A model generated the notes under the pieces. That model was not told where the DNA came from, made no database searches, and was given only the letters and a program-made list of their open reading frames with translations. Below are positions 21,635 to 29,455 of a stretch of DNA of 64,000 bases, in pieces (the first letter of the stretch is position 1; every line of letters starts with the position of its first letter). This DNA comes from a virus. The DNA is taken from the IMG/VR virus record IMGVR_UViG_3300044859_002168, positions 1 to 64,000 of that record; one strand, given 5' to 3'. The translations under genes were made by a program, and so were the position numbers.

Positions 21635-22747
21635 CTAACCCATTTTTATTTTCTGATAAAGATGAAGTGCCTGAGCAATCACTTGGTGCATATCATAGTA
21701 TTGATAGGTTCCTAACCTACCACCAAACATATACTTCTCAAGTTTATCACCTTGTATTTTGTATTTGGTGTAAATCTCACTATTTGTATCATCCTTGATT
21801 GGATAATAAGGCTCGTTATCACCTGTGTAGTCACAGGGATATTCTTTACTAACATAACTTGTTTTTTGATTTTGATAGTCAAAGAACTTATGTTCTAAAA
21901 TCCTTGTAAATGGTGTATCACTGTCTGTGTAATTAACCACAGGATGTCCTTGGAAACTGTGAGAGGTAATGTGGACGTTCTCCCATGTCAAACTACGGTA
22001 TTCCAATCTACCATGTTCGTAATTAAAAAATTTATCAATCGGACCTGTGTAGATTATCTTATCAGCAACTTCTTCCCACATTCCTTTGTTTTCAAAGAAG
22101 TCTTGGTTCAAGAACACATCAACATTATCCAATAACTTTTCAAATATTTGTGTATACCCACCAACAGGAATACCTTGGTATCTATCGTTGAAGTAATTAT
22201 TGTCCCACGTAAACCTTACAGGTATTCTCTTAATGATTGACGCAGGTAGTTCCGTACATTTCTTCCCCCACTGTTTCTCAGTATATCCCTTAATAAACTT
22301 TTCATATATGTCGGTACCGACCATAGACAAGGCTTGTTGCTCTAAGTTAGTTACAGGACCCTTGTATCTTTGTTCCTCTATCTTCGCTCTTGCCTGTTCT
22401 TCTGTCTTCACACCCCACAGTTGGTAAAACGTCCACATATTAAATGGAAGGGTGTATAGTTCTTCTTTGTAGTTTGCTATGGGTGAATTAACAAACTGTT
22501 TAAAATCTGCAAATTGGTTTACCCAATCCCATATCTTTTTACTATCTGTATGAAAGATGTGAGCACCGTATCGGTGAACATGAATTCCGTCAACATCTTC
22601 GGTGTAACAGTTACCCCCAATGTGACTTCTTTTATCTATTACAAGTACTCTATGATTTTTACCCAACTCGTAGGCACAGGTTGCTCCAAAGAGTCCTGCA
22701 CCTACGATTAGATAATCATATTTCTTATTCGAAATCAAATTCAACAC
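21635..22747 (-). CDS. glf: UDP-galactopyranose mutase
   Basis: 370 aa, full length. The FAD-binding dinucleotide fold is at the N-terminus (YLIVGAGLFGATCAYELG), followed by IDKRSHIGGNCYTEDVDGIH, RYGAHIFHT, YTEKQWGKKC, and VPVGGYTQIFEKLLDNV. The C-terminal FGGRLGTYQYYDMHQVIAQA carries the conserved Arg and GG. The enzyme interconverts UDP-galactopyranose and UDP-galactofuranose with reduced FAD. It is followed upstream by two glycosyltransferase genes with overlaps, so the unit probably builds a galactofuranose-containing glycan on the phage or infected cell. Confidence 0.95.
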   Translation of the reverse strand: MLNLISNKKYDYLIVGAGLFGATCAYELGKNHRVLVIDKRSHIGGNCYTEDVDGIHVHRYGAHIFHTDSKKIWDWVNQFADFKQFVNSPIANYKEELYTLPFNMWTFYQLWGVKTEEQARAKIEEQRYKGPVTNLEQQALSMVGTDIYEKFIKGYTEKQWGKKCTELPASIIKRIPVRFTWDNNYFNDRYQGIPVGGYTQIFEKLLDNVDVFLNQDFFENKGMWEEVADKIIYTGPIDKFFNYEHGRLEYRSLTWENVHITSHSFQGHPVVNYTDSDTPFTRILEHKFFDYQNQKTSYVSKEYPCDYTGDNEPYYPIKDDTNSEIYTKYKIQGDKLEKYMFGGRLGTYQYYDMHQVIAQALHLYQKIKMG

Positions 22748-23888
22748 CGTCAGAACTTAATACAGGTTCCTCAATTCTACGTTTGAGTTTATCTGACCAC
22801 TCTTGTAAGAAATTTGATGTGTTATGGTAACAACGGTCTTCAATCAAGAAACACATCTGAGGGAATGGATTCACTCTTTCTTGTCCCATCATAATTTGTA
22901 AGTGTCCATAGATTTCATCGTATCTTCTTTGAGTCTCCAAGAAGAAACACAGGTAGAGTAAGTGTTCGTTTCTTGTTGGTGCGAACGCCTCTGCCTGATG
23001 AAAACACTTTTCAGCCTTCTCCAAGTCACCAATTACTTCCCAAGCCTGACCCATCAAGATAAATGCGAAGTAAGCCATCTCATCAATTCTTGCAGGTCTA
23101 CCAGTTACATAATAGTTATGAGAATACTCCATGAACTTTTCATAGTAGAAAATACATCTTCTAGCAAATTCTTTTGAGTGGTCTAATCCAAATGGAAGTT
23201 CATCAGACTTACCCCAACAGTCAGAGTATGATTTTGCAACGTACCAAAGGTGATATAAATCTTCTCTAACGGTATTACCAACCACTTTGTCAATTTCAAG
23301 TTCCAAAGCGTCTTTCAAGAACTTCCTTGGAACATGCCAAGTCTGTCCGTCACTGTGAACCACGTGTCTAAATCCTTCAGGGAGAGTAACTCTAACAAAC
23401 CCTTCACCGATTTCAGGTAAGTGGATTGTTTCGTGTCTTTTATCGTGTTGGAAGAACCATGGTCGGTCAGCATTCCACAACCAAGTTCGGTAGTATCTCA
23501 TACCGTTTGCATGTGCAATTACATTATAAGAATCCACACTCAAGTCATCCAATACGGACCAATCAAAATCTTCATCAACCTCAAGAATCTCATCAGCATC
23601 CATCCTCAAAATCCATTGACATCCGTGGTCTGTTTGGAGACATGTCTTCAAGGTATGGTCTCGGTTCCAACCTGGATATTGCCATTCAATCTCATAGAGT
23701 AAACCAGGGATTCCTTTTTCCGCAAAGAAGTCACGGATAATGTCCTGAGTTCCGTCTTTTGAACCGTTATCTTGGATAACCCAATAGTCAATGTGTTTCC
23801 ACACTGTTTCTAACATTCGGGTTATTGTTGGCGCCTCGTTGGCAACCATTGCGTTTAAACACAATTTAATTTTCTTGTTATTATTCAT
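22725..23888 (-). CDS. Family 2 glycosyltransferase with helical-repeat C-terminus
   Basis: 387 aa. The GT-A domain includes LCLNAMVANEAPTITRMLET, IQDNGSKDGTQDIIRDFFAE and WILRMDADEILEVDEDFDWS with the DAD metal motif. The C-terminal third (about 255-350) is helical with TPR-like spacing (VIGDLEKAEKCFHQAEAF, YDEIYGHLQIMM). This combination of a SunS/WaaE-like glycosyltransferase and TPRs is common in protein or surface glycosylation. It overlaps the mutase by 23 nt and the next glycosyltransferase by 8 nt. Confidence 0.88.
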   Translation of the reverse strand: MNNNKKIKLCLNAMVANEAPTITRMLETVWKHIDYWVIQDNGSKDGTQDIIRDFFAEKGIPGLLYEIEWQYPGWNRDHTLKTCLQTDHGCQWILRMDADEILEVDEDFDWSVLDDLSVDSYNVIAHANGMRYYRTWLWNADRPWFFQHDKRHETIHLPEIGEGFVRVTLPEGFRHVVHSDGQTWHVPRKFLKDALELEIDKVVGNTVREDLYHLWYVAKSYSDCWGKSDELPFGLDHSKEFARRCIFYYEKFMEYSHNYYVTGRPARIDEMAYFAFILMGQAWEVIGDLEKAEKCFHQAEAFAPTRNEHLLYLCFFLETQRRYDEIYGHLQIMMGQERVNPFPQMCFLIEDRCYHNTSNFLQEWSDKLKRRIEEPVLSSDGVEFDFE

Positions 23889-25128
23889 AGATGTAATTCA
23901 TTATTTGTTCTTCATTATGATACTTTCTCACTCCCCCACGGTTTTGAAACTTCTGAGAGTGACCCAGTTCTTCATCCCAATTCCAATCTTCAAAACCTAA
24001 CTCAATGATTCTCTCATGAATTCGTTTGTCGTAATGGTCTCGGATTAATCTTGCTCTACGATTGATGTCTGTCGCGTTGTTATCAACCGTTGAGTTTTTG
24101 TTGTTATATTGGATGTATAACATTTTTTTGACGTGAATCATTCGTGTATGTAGAAATGTATGAACAATAAGTTCAAAGTCATCAGCAACAGGTGTCAACT
24201 TATTGTGTCCACCAATCTCATGATATAGTTTTCTTTCCCACATTCTAACGTGGTTTGGCATTGATATGTTAAACCGTATAGACAATGGGTTGATATCAGG
24301 GTACCAATGTGCCAGTCTCTCAACACCATCAACCATAACTTTGGTATGACCAGCATATCCAAAGTCAAAGTAATTGTCGTGTCTTGCATACCAATCACCT
24401 GACCAATCGTGGTCATAGTATTTGAACTCACCATCCTCGTAACACTCGGTAACGTCTGTGTATAGGAAACCAGCATCGGGATATTGAAGGATTGCATCGT
24501 GAGAGATTTGTAAACACTCTGAAGTTAATGCATCATCATGGTCCAACTCAACCAACCAATCCCCATCACCAAGTGTTGCTGCTCTGTGTTTTGCCAAACC
24601 AACGTTACCACCTGTAATTGGATACAATTTATGTGGTTTTACTCTATAGTCATTCTCAGCGATTTTCTTGAGGATATTCCACGTAATCTCATCAGGTGAA
24701 TCATCCAACACAATCCATTCCCAATTGGTAAATGTTTGTTTTTTCAGACTCTCATAGGTTCTGTAAATCCTTTCGTTTGTCTTATACGTTGGAGTGAATA
24801 CTGAGAACCGTGGACGTATGTAGTCGGTGTTTCTGAAAACAGACTGACATACAATTACGTTTGCCAAGACCATATCAGGTAACGGTTCATCATAGTGAAT
24901 ATGAAATCTCGTTAAATGGAAATGTGGTATTTCAATGTTCTCATCAAAAGAAATGATTAGGTCGGGCTTATACTGTGTGTAATCTTCAATGACTCTATTC
25001 TCATAGGGTAAAGAATAAATCACAACCTCATCATGAAGGTGTTCCTCCCAATAAATGTCTGAATGTAATATAATCTCCCCCAAAGTGTGCCAACCGTAAA
25101 CGATTGCCGATGGTTTTTTTGTCTGCAT
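23881..25128 (-). CDS. Family 2 glycosyltransferase
   Basis: 415 aa. About 95 residues of N-terminal domain (IVYGWHTLGEIILHSDIYWE) precede a GT-A core: RFSVFTPTYKTNERIYRTYE, WEWIVLDDSPDEITWNILKK, GNVGLAKHRAATLGDGDWLV and ELDHDDALT with the DHDD metal site. A later KLTPVADDFELIVHTFLHTR provides the catalytic acidic region. It is first in the three-gene unit. Acceptor and sugar cannot be read from the sequence. Confidence 0.9.
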   Translation of the reverse strand: MQTKKPSAIVYGWHTLGEIILHSDIYWEEHLHDEVVIYSLPYENRVIEDYTQYKPDLIISFDENIEIPHFHLTRFHIHYDEPLPDMVLANVIVCQSVFRNTDYIRPRFSVFTPTYKTNERIYRTYESLKKQTFTNWEWIVLDDSPDEITWNILKKIAENDYRVKPHKLYPITGGNVGLAKHRAATLGDGDWLVELDHDDALTSECLQISHDAILQYPDAGFLYTDVTECYEDGEFKYYDHDWSGDWYARHDNYFDFGYAGHTKVMVDGVERLAHWYPDINPLSIRFNISMPNHVRMWERKLYHEIGGHNKLTPVADDFELIVHTFLHTRMIHVKKMLYIQYNNKNSTVDNNATDINRRARLIRDHYDKRIHERIIELGFEDWNWDEELGHSQKFQNRGGVRKYHNEEQIMNYIYE

Positions 25129-25163
25129 ACAAACAAATTATAGGTAAATAACTCTATGTGTCA

Positions 25164-25187
25164 AGGGTCTCCTTTTACAGAGACCCT
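25164..25187 (-). terminator. Hairpin after the 25194 gene
   Basis: AGGGTCTC, 8 nt, GAGACCCT: an 8-bp perfect stem lying 7 nt past the stop. A T-run is absent on the minus strand, so termination strength is uncertain. Confidence 0.5.
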
Positions 25188-25193
25188 CACACT

Positions 25194-25949
25194 TTAGGAC
25201 AACATTTCCAACATGATACTCCTGTCACCATCCCACTTTTTGATTTGTGACCTTGGAATCCAAAACTCCATCAAACCAATCTCTTCCACTCGTTTGAGGT
25301 AGTCCTCACGGTATTGGGTCGCCTGAGACCTGTCGGTGATGTATGGGACCCTCATGTGTTTAGAACAAATCTTACCCATACCAGTCAACATTGAGAACTC
25401 ATCAGTCAAGGTCTTGGCACAACACATACAAACCTTACTACGTTTTACCGTCATCTTACCTTGGAACTTCACAGCCTTTGGTGATATACCCAACATCTTG
25501 GTGATGTCAATTAAGGTTGGATTAAACTCAAGACCGTAAGTTTCTTTGAGTTGTTGGCCAATCTTACGACCAATCAAGACAGTCTCGCCAGGAGTCGGAA
25601 TACGTAGTTTAAGAACCTTGTCTTTGTATTCCTCCTTGTCAATCTGAGCGATTGCCACTGTGATTTGTTTGTCAGTCAAAGTTCCCCACTTTTGGAACTT
25701 CTCGGCGATGTCCTTTACGAACTTACTCTCCCCTGTGTATTCTACGATACGTTTGAGCTCGGGACGCTCATCTACAGTTACCTTGGTTGGTTGACTGTTA
25801 AGACATTTCTCTGCGGTTTCCATTTGTTTTGGTGTTAAACGTCCCCACTGATTAAGGGAATCTTTCATTTTGTTGATAAAACTGTTGTTTCCTTGGTAGT
25901 TACGAACTTTCTCGGTGATTTTGATGGTGTCAGTCATGGTTGTTGTCAT
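25194..25949 (-). CDS. Hypothetical protein with helical repeats and Cys cluster
   Basis: 251 aa. Two similar helical units occur: NNSFINKMKDSLNQWGRLTP KQMETAEKCL (split) at about 19-49 and ESKFVKDIAEKFQKWGTLTD followed by KQITVAIAQI at about 73-103. A C-terminal segment has KVCMCCAKTLTDEF and GKICSKH, a four-Cys/His putative zinc site. The repeated WGxLTxKQ unit resembles DUF6011-type and other phage proteins that use this to bind nucleic acid or zinc, but the function is unknown. It has an exact host-type promoter at 25958-25987, suggesting early expression. Confidence 0.65.
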   Translation of the reverse strand: MTTTMTDTIKITEKVRNYQGNNSFINKMKDSLNQWGRLTPKQMETAEKCLNSQPTKVTVDERPELKRIVEYTGESKFVKDIAEKFQKWGTLTDKQITVAIAQIDKEEYKDKVLKLRIPTPGETVLIGRKIGQQLKETYGLEFNPTLIDITKMLGISPKAVKFQGKMTVKRSKVCMCCAKTLTDEFSMLTGMGKICSKHMRVPYITDRSQATQYREDYLKRVEEIGLMEFWIPRSQIKKWDGDRSIMLEMLS

Positions 25950-25957
25950 TTGTTATA

Positions 25958-25987
25958 CAAAGATACAAATAAACTTCATTCCCACAA
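25958..25987 (-). promoter_or_regulatory. Bacteroidota-type promoter
   Basis: Minus strand TTG (25987-25985), 19 nt, TATCTTTG (25965-25958). From TATCTTTG on, the next bases (TATAACAAA) are identical to those at the 30384 promoter. Confidence 0.85.
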
Positions 25988-26001
25988 GCAAAAAGAAAAA
26001 A

Positions 26002-26028
26002 AATCCCCTCTTTTTTTCAGAGGGGATT
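26002..26028 (-). terminator. Rho-independent terminator
   Basis: Minus strand AATCCCCTC, 9-nt loop, GAGGGGATT, followed by T-rich sequence. It ends the 26036-26515 gene and lies just upstream of the next promoter. Confidence 0.8.
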
Positions 26029-26035
26029 CTCACTC

Positions 26036-26515
26036 TTAGTTTTGAGTGAAGGCTTTGTCAGCCCAAGTTTTAGCTCCCATGAAGTCCCAAATATTCATGT
26101 CACACATGTTGGGGAAACTACTTCTCATGTCACCAACGGTCAACACATCCAAGAAACCTTTATCGATTCCGTGCCACTTGTTTCCTTTAGTTGTGAAAAC
26201 ATTGTGCCATAATTCCATTCCATTGTCGTAAGTCACCTTAACTTGAACGTTTACCAAAGAGTTTTTCTTGTACCCTGCGATAACAGACTGAGCGGTACCT
26301 TTGGTGTCGTGGATGACGAGGAAACCCGCTCTACACTTAACAACGATACGGAATTCATATTCAGCGTTCACGTCTTTGATATGGTTAGAGACAGTAACAG
26401 ACAGACGTTTGCCGTTGGTGGTGGTGTCAAAGGAGCCGTAGAATACGTCTCCTGCCATTGTTCCTTCAGTAACTTTGATGATTGATTGGGTCGGGGTAGA
26501 GATTGTGTTTGTCAT
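26036..26515 (-). CDS. Hypothetical beta-rich protein (159 aa)
   Basis: 159 aa from the ATG at 26515 (MTNTISTPTQSIIKVTEG); a GTG at 26536 is possible but lies at the transcription start. Predicted beta-rich: KRLSVTVSNHIKDVNAEYEF, RIVVKCRAGFLVIHDTKG and VNVQVKVTYDNGMELWHNVF. No family recognised. The leader contains a small hairpin (GTAGTG/CACTAC) ending next to the ATG. Strong host-type promoter and terminator mark it as a single-gene early unit. Confidence 0.65.
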   Translation of the reverse strand: MTNTISTPTQSIIKVTEGTMAGDVFYGSFDTTTNGKRLSVTVSNHIKDVNAEYEFRIVVKCRAGFLVIHDTKGTAQSVIAGYKKNSLVNVQVKVTYDNGMELWHNVFTTKGNKWHGIDKGFLDVLTVGDMRSSFPNMCDMNIWDFMGAKTWADKAFTQN

Positions 26516-26538
26516 AGTAGTGGTTTTTTTTAACACTA

Positions 26539-26568
26539 CAAAGATACGCGCAAAATCCGAACTGCCAA
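26539..26568 (-). promoter_or_regulatory. Bacteroidota-type promoter
   Basis: Minus strand TTG (26568-26566), 19 nt, TATCTTTG (26546-26539), then TAGTGTTAAA, a downstream sequence shared with the 29394 promoter. Confidence 0.85.
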
Positions 26569-26576
26569 ACTTTTTT

Positions 26577-27305
26577 TTATTTTAATCTTGACATCTTAAA
26601 AATGTAATCGTCATCAATAAAATGTACGGTCTTTGGATTTTCAGGTATCTCATCAGTAAAATAATATAACGCCAAAGAATATCTTGAGATGTTATCGGGT
26701 GTGTTCAAAGGAACAGGGTGCCCGTGAGGAGCATTTTCAATATCAAATATAACCGCTCTATTAAAAATTGGTGAAATCTTAACACACTCCCTTGAAAAGT
26801 CTTTTTCCCACAATTCTAAATCTCCCCCCCATTCTTTTTCCCAATTTTTATTTAAGTATATTAACAAATTGAGTTTTCTACGATGATTGGTTTCAGGATG
26901 TCTATTATAATCAGTATGAATTGATAACTTACCACCTCTATTGATTTTATGAACACCACCACCCATTAAAATATCATCACAATATAAATTTGAGTGACCT
27001 GTCAATTCTTTAAGAAAATTTAAAAATTCAGGCGTGTTTAAATAATCAATAACTAAAGAAGTGTGTGGTATTTGTTTTTTTAATTGTATTATATCAGTAT
27101 CATGATTTGGTGTGTAGAATTTATTTACCTCATACTTTTCAACCCATTCTTGATTATTGTGATACCAATAATCGTGTTGTTTTAATTCCGAAAGAACTCT
27201 CTTCAAAAGATAATCAGGTAAAAAATTATCAATTACCGTATAGGGGAATGGGTGCGCATTTTGATACACACAACTTAATTTTTTAGATAAACTATAATCA
27301 ATCAT
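26577..27305 (-). CDS. 2-oxoglutarate/Fe(II) oxygenase, prolyl-hydroxylase-like
   Basis: 242 aa. The iron site is clear: KLSIHTDYNRHPETNHRRKL supplies HxD, and ENAPHGHPVP supplies the distal His, with ISRYSLALYYF giving the 2OG-binding Arg/Ser. The double-stranded beta-helix strands are LNLLIYLNKNWEKEWGGDLE and FNRAVIFD. This layout matches P4H/Rps23-hydroxylase-like enzymes that modify proline or other residues. No partner is adjacent, but the genome encodes three collagen-like fibres. It is 5 nt upstream of the next gene's stop, so co-transcribed with 27311. Confidence 0.85.
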   Translation of the reverse strand: MIDYSLSKKLSCVYQNAHPFPYTVIDNFLPDYLLKRVLSELKQHDYWYHNNQEWVEKYEVNKFYTPNHDTDIIQLKKQIPHTSLVIDYLNTPEFLNFLKELTGHSNLYCDDILMGGGVHKINRGGKLSIHTDYNRHPETNHRRKLNLLIYLNKNWEKEWGGDLELWEKDFSRECVKISPIFNRAVIFDIENAPHGHPVPLNTPDNISRYSLALYYFTDEIPENPKTVHFIDDDYIFKMSRLK

Positions 27306-27310
27306 ATTTT

Positions 27311-27616
27311 TTAAATTCTACAAGAACCGTCACAAGTTTGTCCAACACCATCAACATAACCTCTTCTTATATCAACGTGTGTGTTTTTGGTATAACTTGT
27401 TTTTCCACCACAAATAACACAACTATCATACTCATCGTCAGAACGTTCTTCAATACCAACGACATGTCCGTAATCGTCAACAACTAACTTGACATGTTCA
27501 TCAGAATTTTTTACAAGGTTATTAATCTCATTCCAATACTTTTCTCTAACGTATTTTCCGAGTTCCAAATCATTTGGTCTTTCCAAAATTTCACGGGTTG
27601 CGATTTTTATTTCCAT
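27311..27616 (-). CDS. Small hypothetical protein with CxxC
   Basis: 101 aa from the ATG at 27616 (MEIKIATREILERPNDLELG), chosen because the longer frame from 27640 adds a non-coding-like leader. The N-terminal half is helical and charged; the C-terminal half has SCVICGGKTSYTKNTHVD and GVGQTCDGSC, four or five cysteines that could bind zinc. Family not recognised. It is upstream of the oxygenase in the same unit. Confidence 0.6.
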   Translation of the reverse strand: MEIKIATREILERPNDLELGKYVREKYWNEINNLVKNSDEHVKLVVDDYGHVVGIEERSDDEYDSCVICGGKTSYTKNTHVDIRRGYVDGVGQTCDGSCRI

Positions 27617-27698
27617 TTTTATTTTAATAATACATACCAAATGTTGAAAAAAAATACTATCAATTCAATTTTACGGTATTTATATTAAAAGTCATACT

Positions 27699-28475
27699 GT
27701 GACCAACGAGAAAATTTATCAATTAGTTTTAAAATACTCTTACTTGTTTGACCAAACGCCAAACATACTTGACCTTATTACCGTACAAATTAATAAATTG
27801 TGGGATTGGGAGTATGGCGGAAGATTTAGGAGATTTACAAATGATGATGATTCCATATTTGCAATTATGTTATATCTACATAGAAAAGGATATTCCTATG
27901 ACCAAATTATAAATAAAATTAAAAACAGTACCGCAATAGTTCTTGGTTACGACAACGAAGAACGTGTTTTAGAAACGTGTGGTGATTGTGAGGGAAGTGG
28001 TCGTGAAGAATGTACAATTTGTGGTGGTAGTGGAACAGTTGAATGTAATGATTGTGATGGAACAGGAGAAGTGTCGGGTGAGCCTTGCGACTCGTGTCAA
28101 GGCGGAGGTGAATTTGATTGTGACGAATGTGATGGAGACGGTTATATTGAATGTCGTGAATGTGAGGGTGGTGGTGATGTCGAAAACCCCGACAAAACTA
28201 AATTTACAACAGTTACTTATCTAACCTTTAATCCTGTGGTTGCCAATTATTTTAGAGAAAATTTAAATGGTAGCGTTCCCGAAATTTCAAACTCAACTTT
28301 TGATAAATTACATAAATTGGATGAAAGTGATTTTGAAGTTGAATTACAAAGTAATTATAAAAGGGTGTCCAATTATGTTATTGAGGTAACTTCAGACCCT
28401 GAGGAATTAATTGAATTTATTTCGGACGCAAAAAACCAAATTGAAAATAACTACTTATGGACTTTAACGGTATAG
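27699..28475 (+). CDS. Protein with six DnaJ-type CxxCxGxG zinc motifs
   Basis: 258 aa with a GTG start at 27699 (MTNEKIYQLVLKYSYLFD). Residues about 93-155 hold a tandem of CxxCxGxG-type units: CGDCEGSG, CTICGGSG, CNDCDGTG, CDSCQGGG, CDECDGDG, CRECEGGG. DnaJ has four; here six are present but no J domain or substrate-binding beta domain. The N-terminal 90 residues are helical and the C-terminal 100 residues mixed. It could be a zinc-dependent chaperone or redox helper. A TATTTATA box is 15 nt before the GTG. It overlaps the next gene by 19 nt. Confidence 0.7.
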   Translation: MTNEKIYQLVLKYSYLFDQTPNILDLITVQINKLWDWEYGGRFRRFTNDDDSIFAIMLYLHRKGYSYDQIINKIKNSTAIVLGYDNEERVLETCGDCEGSGREECTICGGSGTVECNDCDGTGEVSGEPCDSCQGGGEFDCDECDGDGYIECRECEGGGDVENPDKTKFTTVTYLTFNPVVANYFRENLNGSVPEISNSTFDKLHKLDESDFEVELQSNYKRVSNYVIEVTSDPEELIEFISDAKNQIENNYLWTLTV

Positions 28476-28996
28476 TAAAATTTTTAAAATCCCGAGGTGG
28501 ATACCCTAACCCAAATATGAATTTATATTTGGAGATGTTTGACATGACTCAATCAGAGTTTCTCATGTCCATGCACAAATCTTTAGGTGAAGAAGGTACC
28601 AAAACATTATTAACTAAATCAATCAAAAAATTAACTAAAGATGGACCATTTAAAATTGAAATAGACAGTTTAGAGGTTGGGTCATACGTTGAGTTAGATT
28701 TTAAAAATTCATCTGTTTATGTTGAAGAAATTAATGATGAAAGATATGCCACAGTATTAATAGAAAATTGGGACATACCAAATTCAAGTATAATTTACTT
28801 ACATATAAATGACGATGGTGAAGAAGAGATGAAATATTTTGACATTGATGGTTTATTAGATTTTTTATGGGATGAAAACCCGTACGACTACTCCGACGCA
28901 TTAAATGAATGGGTATCATTTATTGCAAAACAAATTAGTTCATATATGGGAACCCCAATAGGATTGGCTGATAGAGCAAATAGAGCAAAAGAATAA
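28457..28996 (+). CDS. Hypothetical acidic protein (179 aa)
   Basis: 179 aa, acidic, with an N-terminal helical region (MDFNGIVKFLKSRGGYPNPN, FLMSMHKSLGEEGTKTLL) and a beta-rich middle (GPFKIEIDSLEVGSYVELDF; IYLHINDDGEEEMKYFDIDG). No family recognised. It overlaps the CxxCxGxG protein by 19 nt and is followed by a strong terminator. Confidence 0.6.
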   Translation: MDFNGIVKFLKSRGGYPNPNMNLYLEMFDMTQSEFLMSMHKSLGEEGTKTLLTKSIKKLTKDGPFKIEIDSLEVGSYVELDFKNSSVYVEEINDERYATVLIENWDIPNSSIIYLHINDDGEEEMKYFDIDGLLDFLWDENPYDYSDALNEWVSFIAKQISSYMGTPIGLADRANRAKE

Positions 28997-29022
28997 AAAA
29001 GGTCAGCCGAAACTGACCTTTT
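28997..29022 (+). terminator. Rho-independent terminator
   Basis: AAAAGGTCAG, CCGAAA loop, CTGACCTTTT. It ends the 27699-28996 unit. A separate perfect inverted repeat CCTGACAT/ATGTCAGG lies at 29062-29078. Confidence 0.8.
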
Positions 29023-29081
29023 CTTTTGGGACTGACCGAATGACAGTCAATCACTCCACCACCTGACATTATGTCAGGAAA

Positions 29082-29375
29082 TTATTTGGTAACTAAAGCT
29101 TCCACCTTAGATTTCATATGTTCTGACAAACTAAGTTCACCAACTGTTGGTGTAACCAAGGAAGTCAAAACAATAGAATCAACCAAATACTTGTAAGGAA
29201 TGTGAACCAAGAAGTCGGTACCATTGAAGAAATCTAAATCTCCTTTGAGTTCCAAACAACCGTGAACCATCTTCAAAAACAACTTAAACTGAACACCATC
29301 AACAAAGGTTTCATTCAAGAGGGTTCCGAACTTCTCGTTCTCAATCCGAATATTGTATGTAAAATTTATTTTCAT
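29082..29375 (-). CDS. Small hypothetical protein (97 aa)
   Basis: 97 aa beginning MKINFTYNIRIENEKFGTLL with alternating strands and a helical C-terminus (LSEHMKSKVEALVTK). No family recognised. Its host-type promoter (29394-29424) overlaps the U-tract of the terminator of the large RNA, so the transcript starts immediately where the upstream RNA ends. The leader is short and shares TAGTGTTAAA with the 26539 promoter. Confidence 0.6.
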   Translation of the reverse strand: MKINFTYNIRIENEKFGTLLNETFVDGVQFKLFLKMVHGCLELKGDLDFFNGTDFLVHIPYKYLVDSIVLTSLVTPTVGELSLSEHMKSKVEALVTK

Positions 29376-29393
29376 ATCTGTTGTTTAACACTA

Positions 29394-29424
29394 CAAATAT
29401 AAAAAGAACTTTCCATATAAACAA
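29394..29424 (-). promoter_or_regulatory. Bacteroidota-type promoter
   Basis: Minus strand TTG (29424-29422), 20 nt, TATATTTG (29401-29394). The TTG lies in the T-tract of the preceding terminator. Confidence 0.7.
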
Positions 29425-29425
29425 A

Positions 29426-29455
29426 AAAACCCGAAGATTTTTTTCTTCGGGTTTT
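29426..29455 (-). terminator. Rho-independent terminator of the large RNA
   Basis: Minus strand AAAACCCGAAG, A/T loop, CTTCGGGTTTT continuing into more T. Stem of about 11 bp. Confidence 0.85.
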
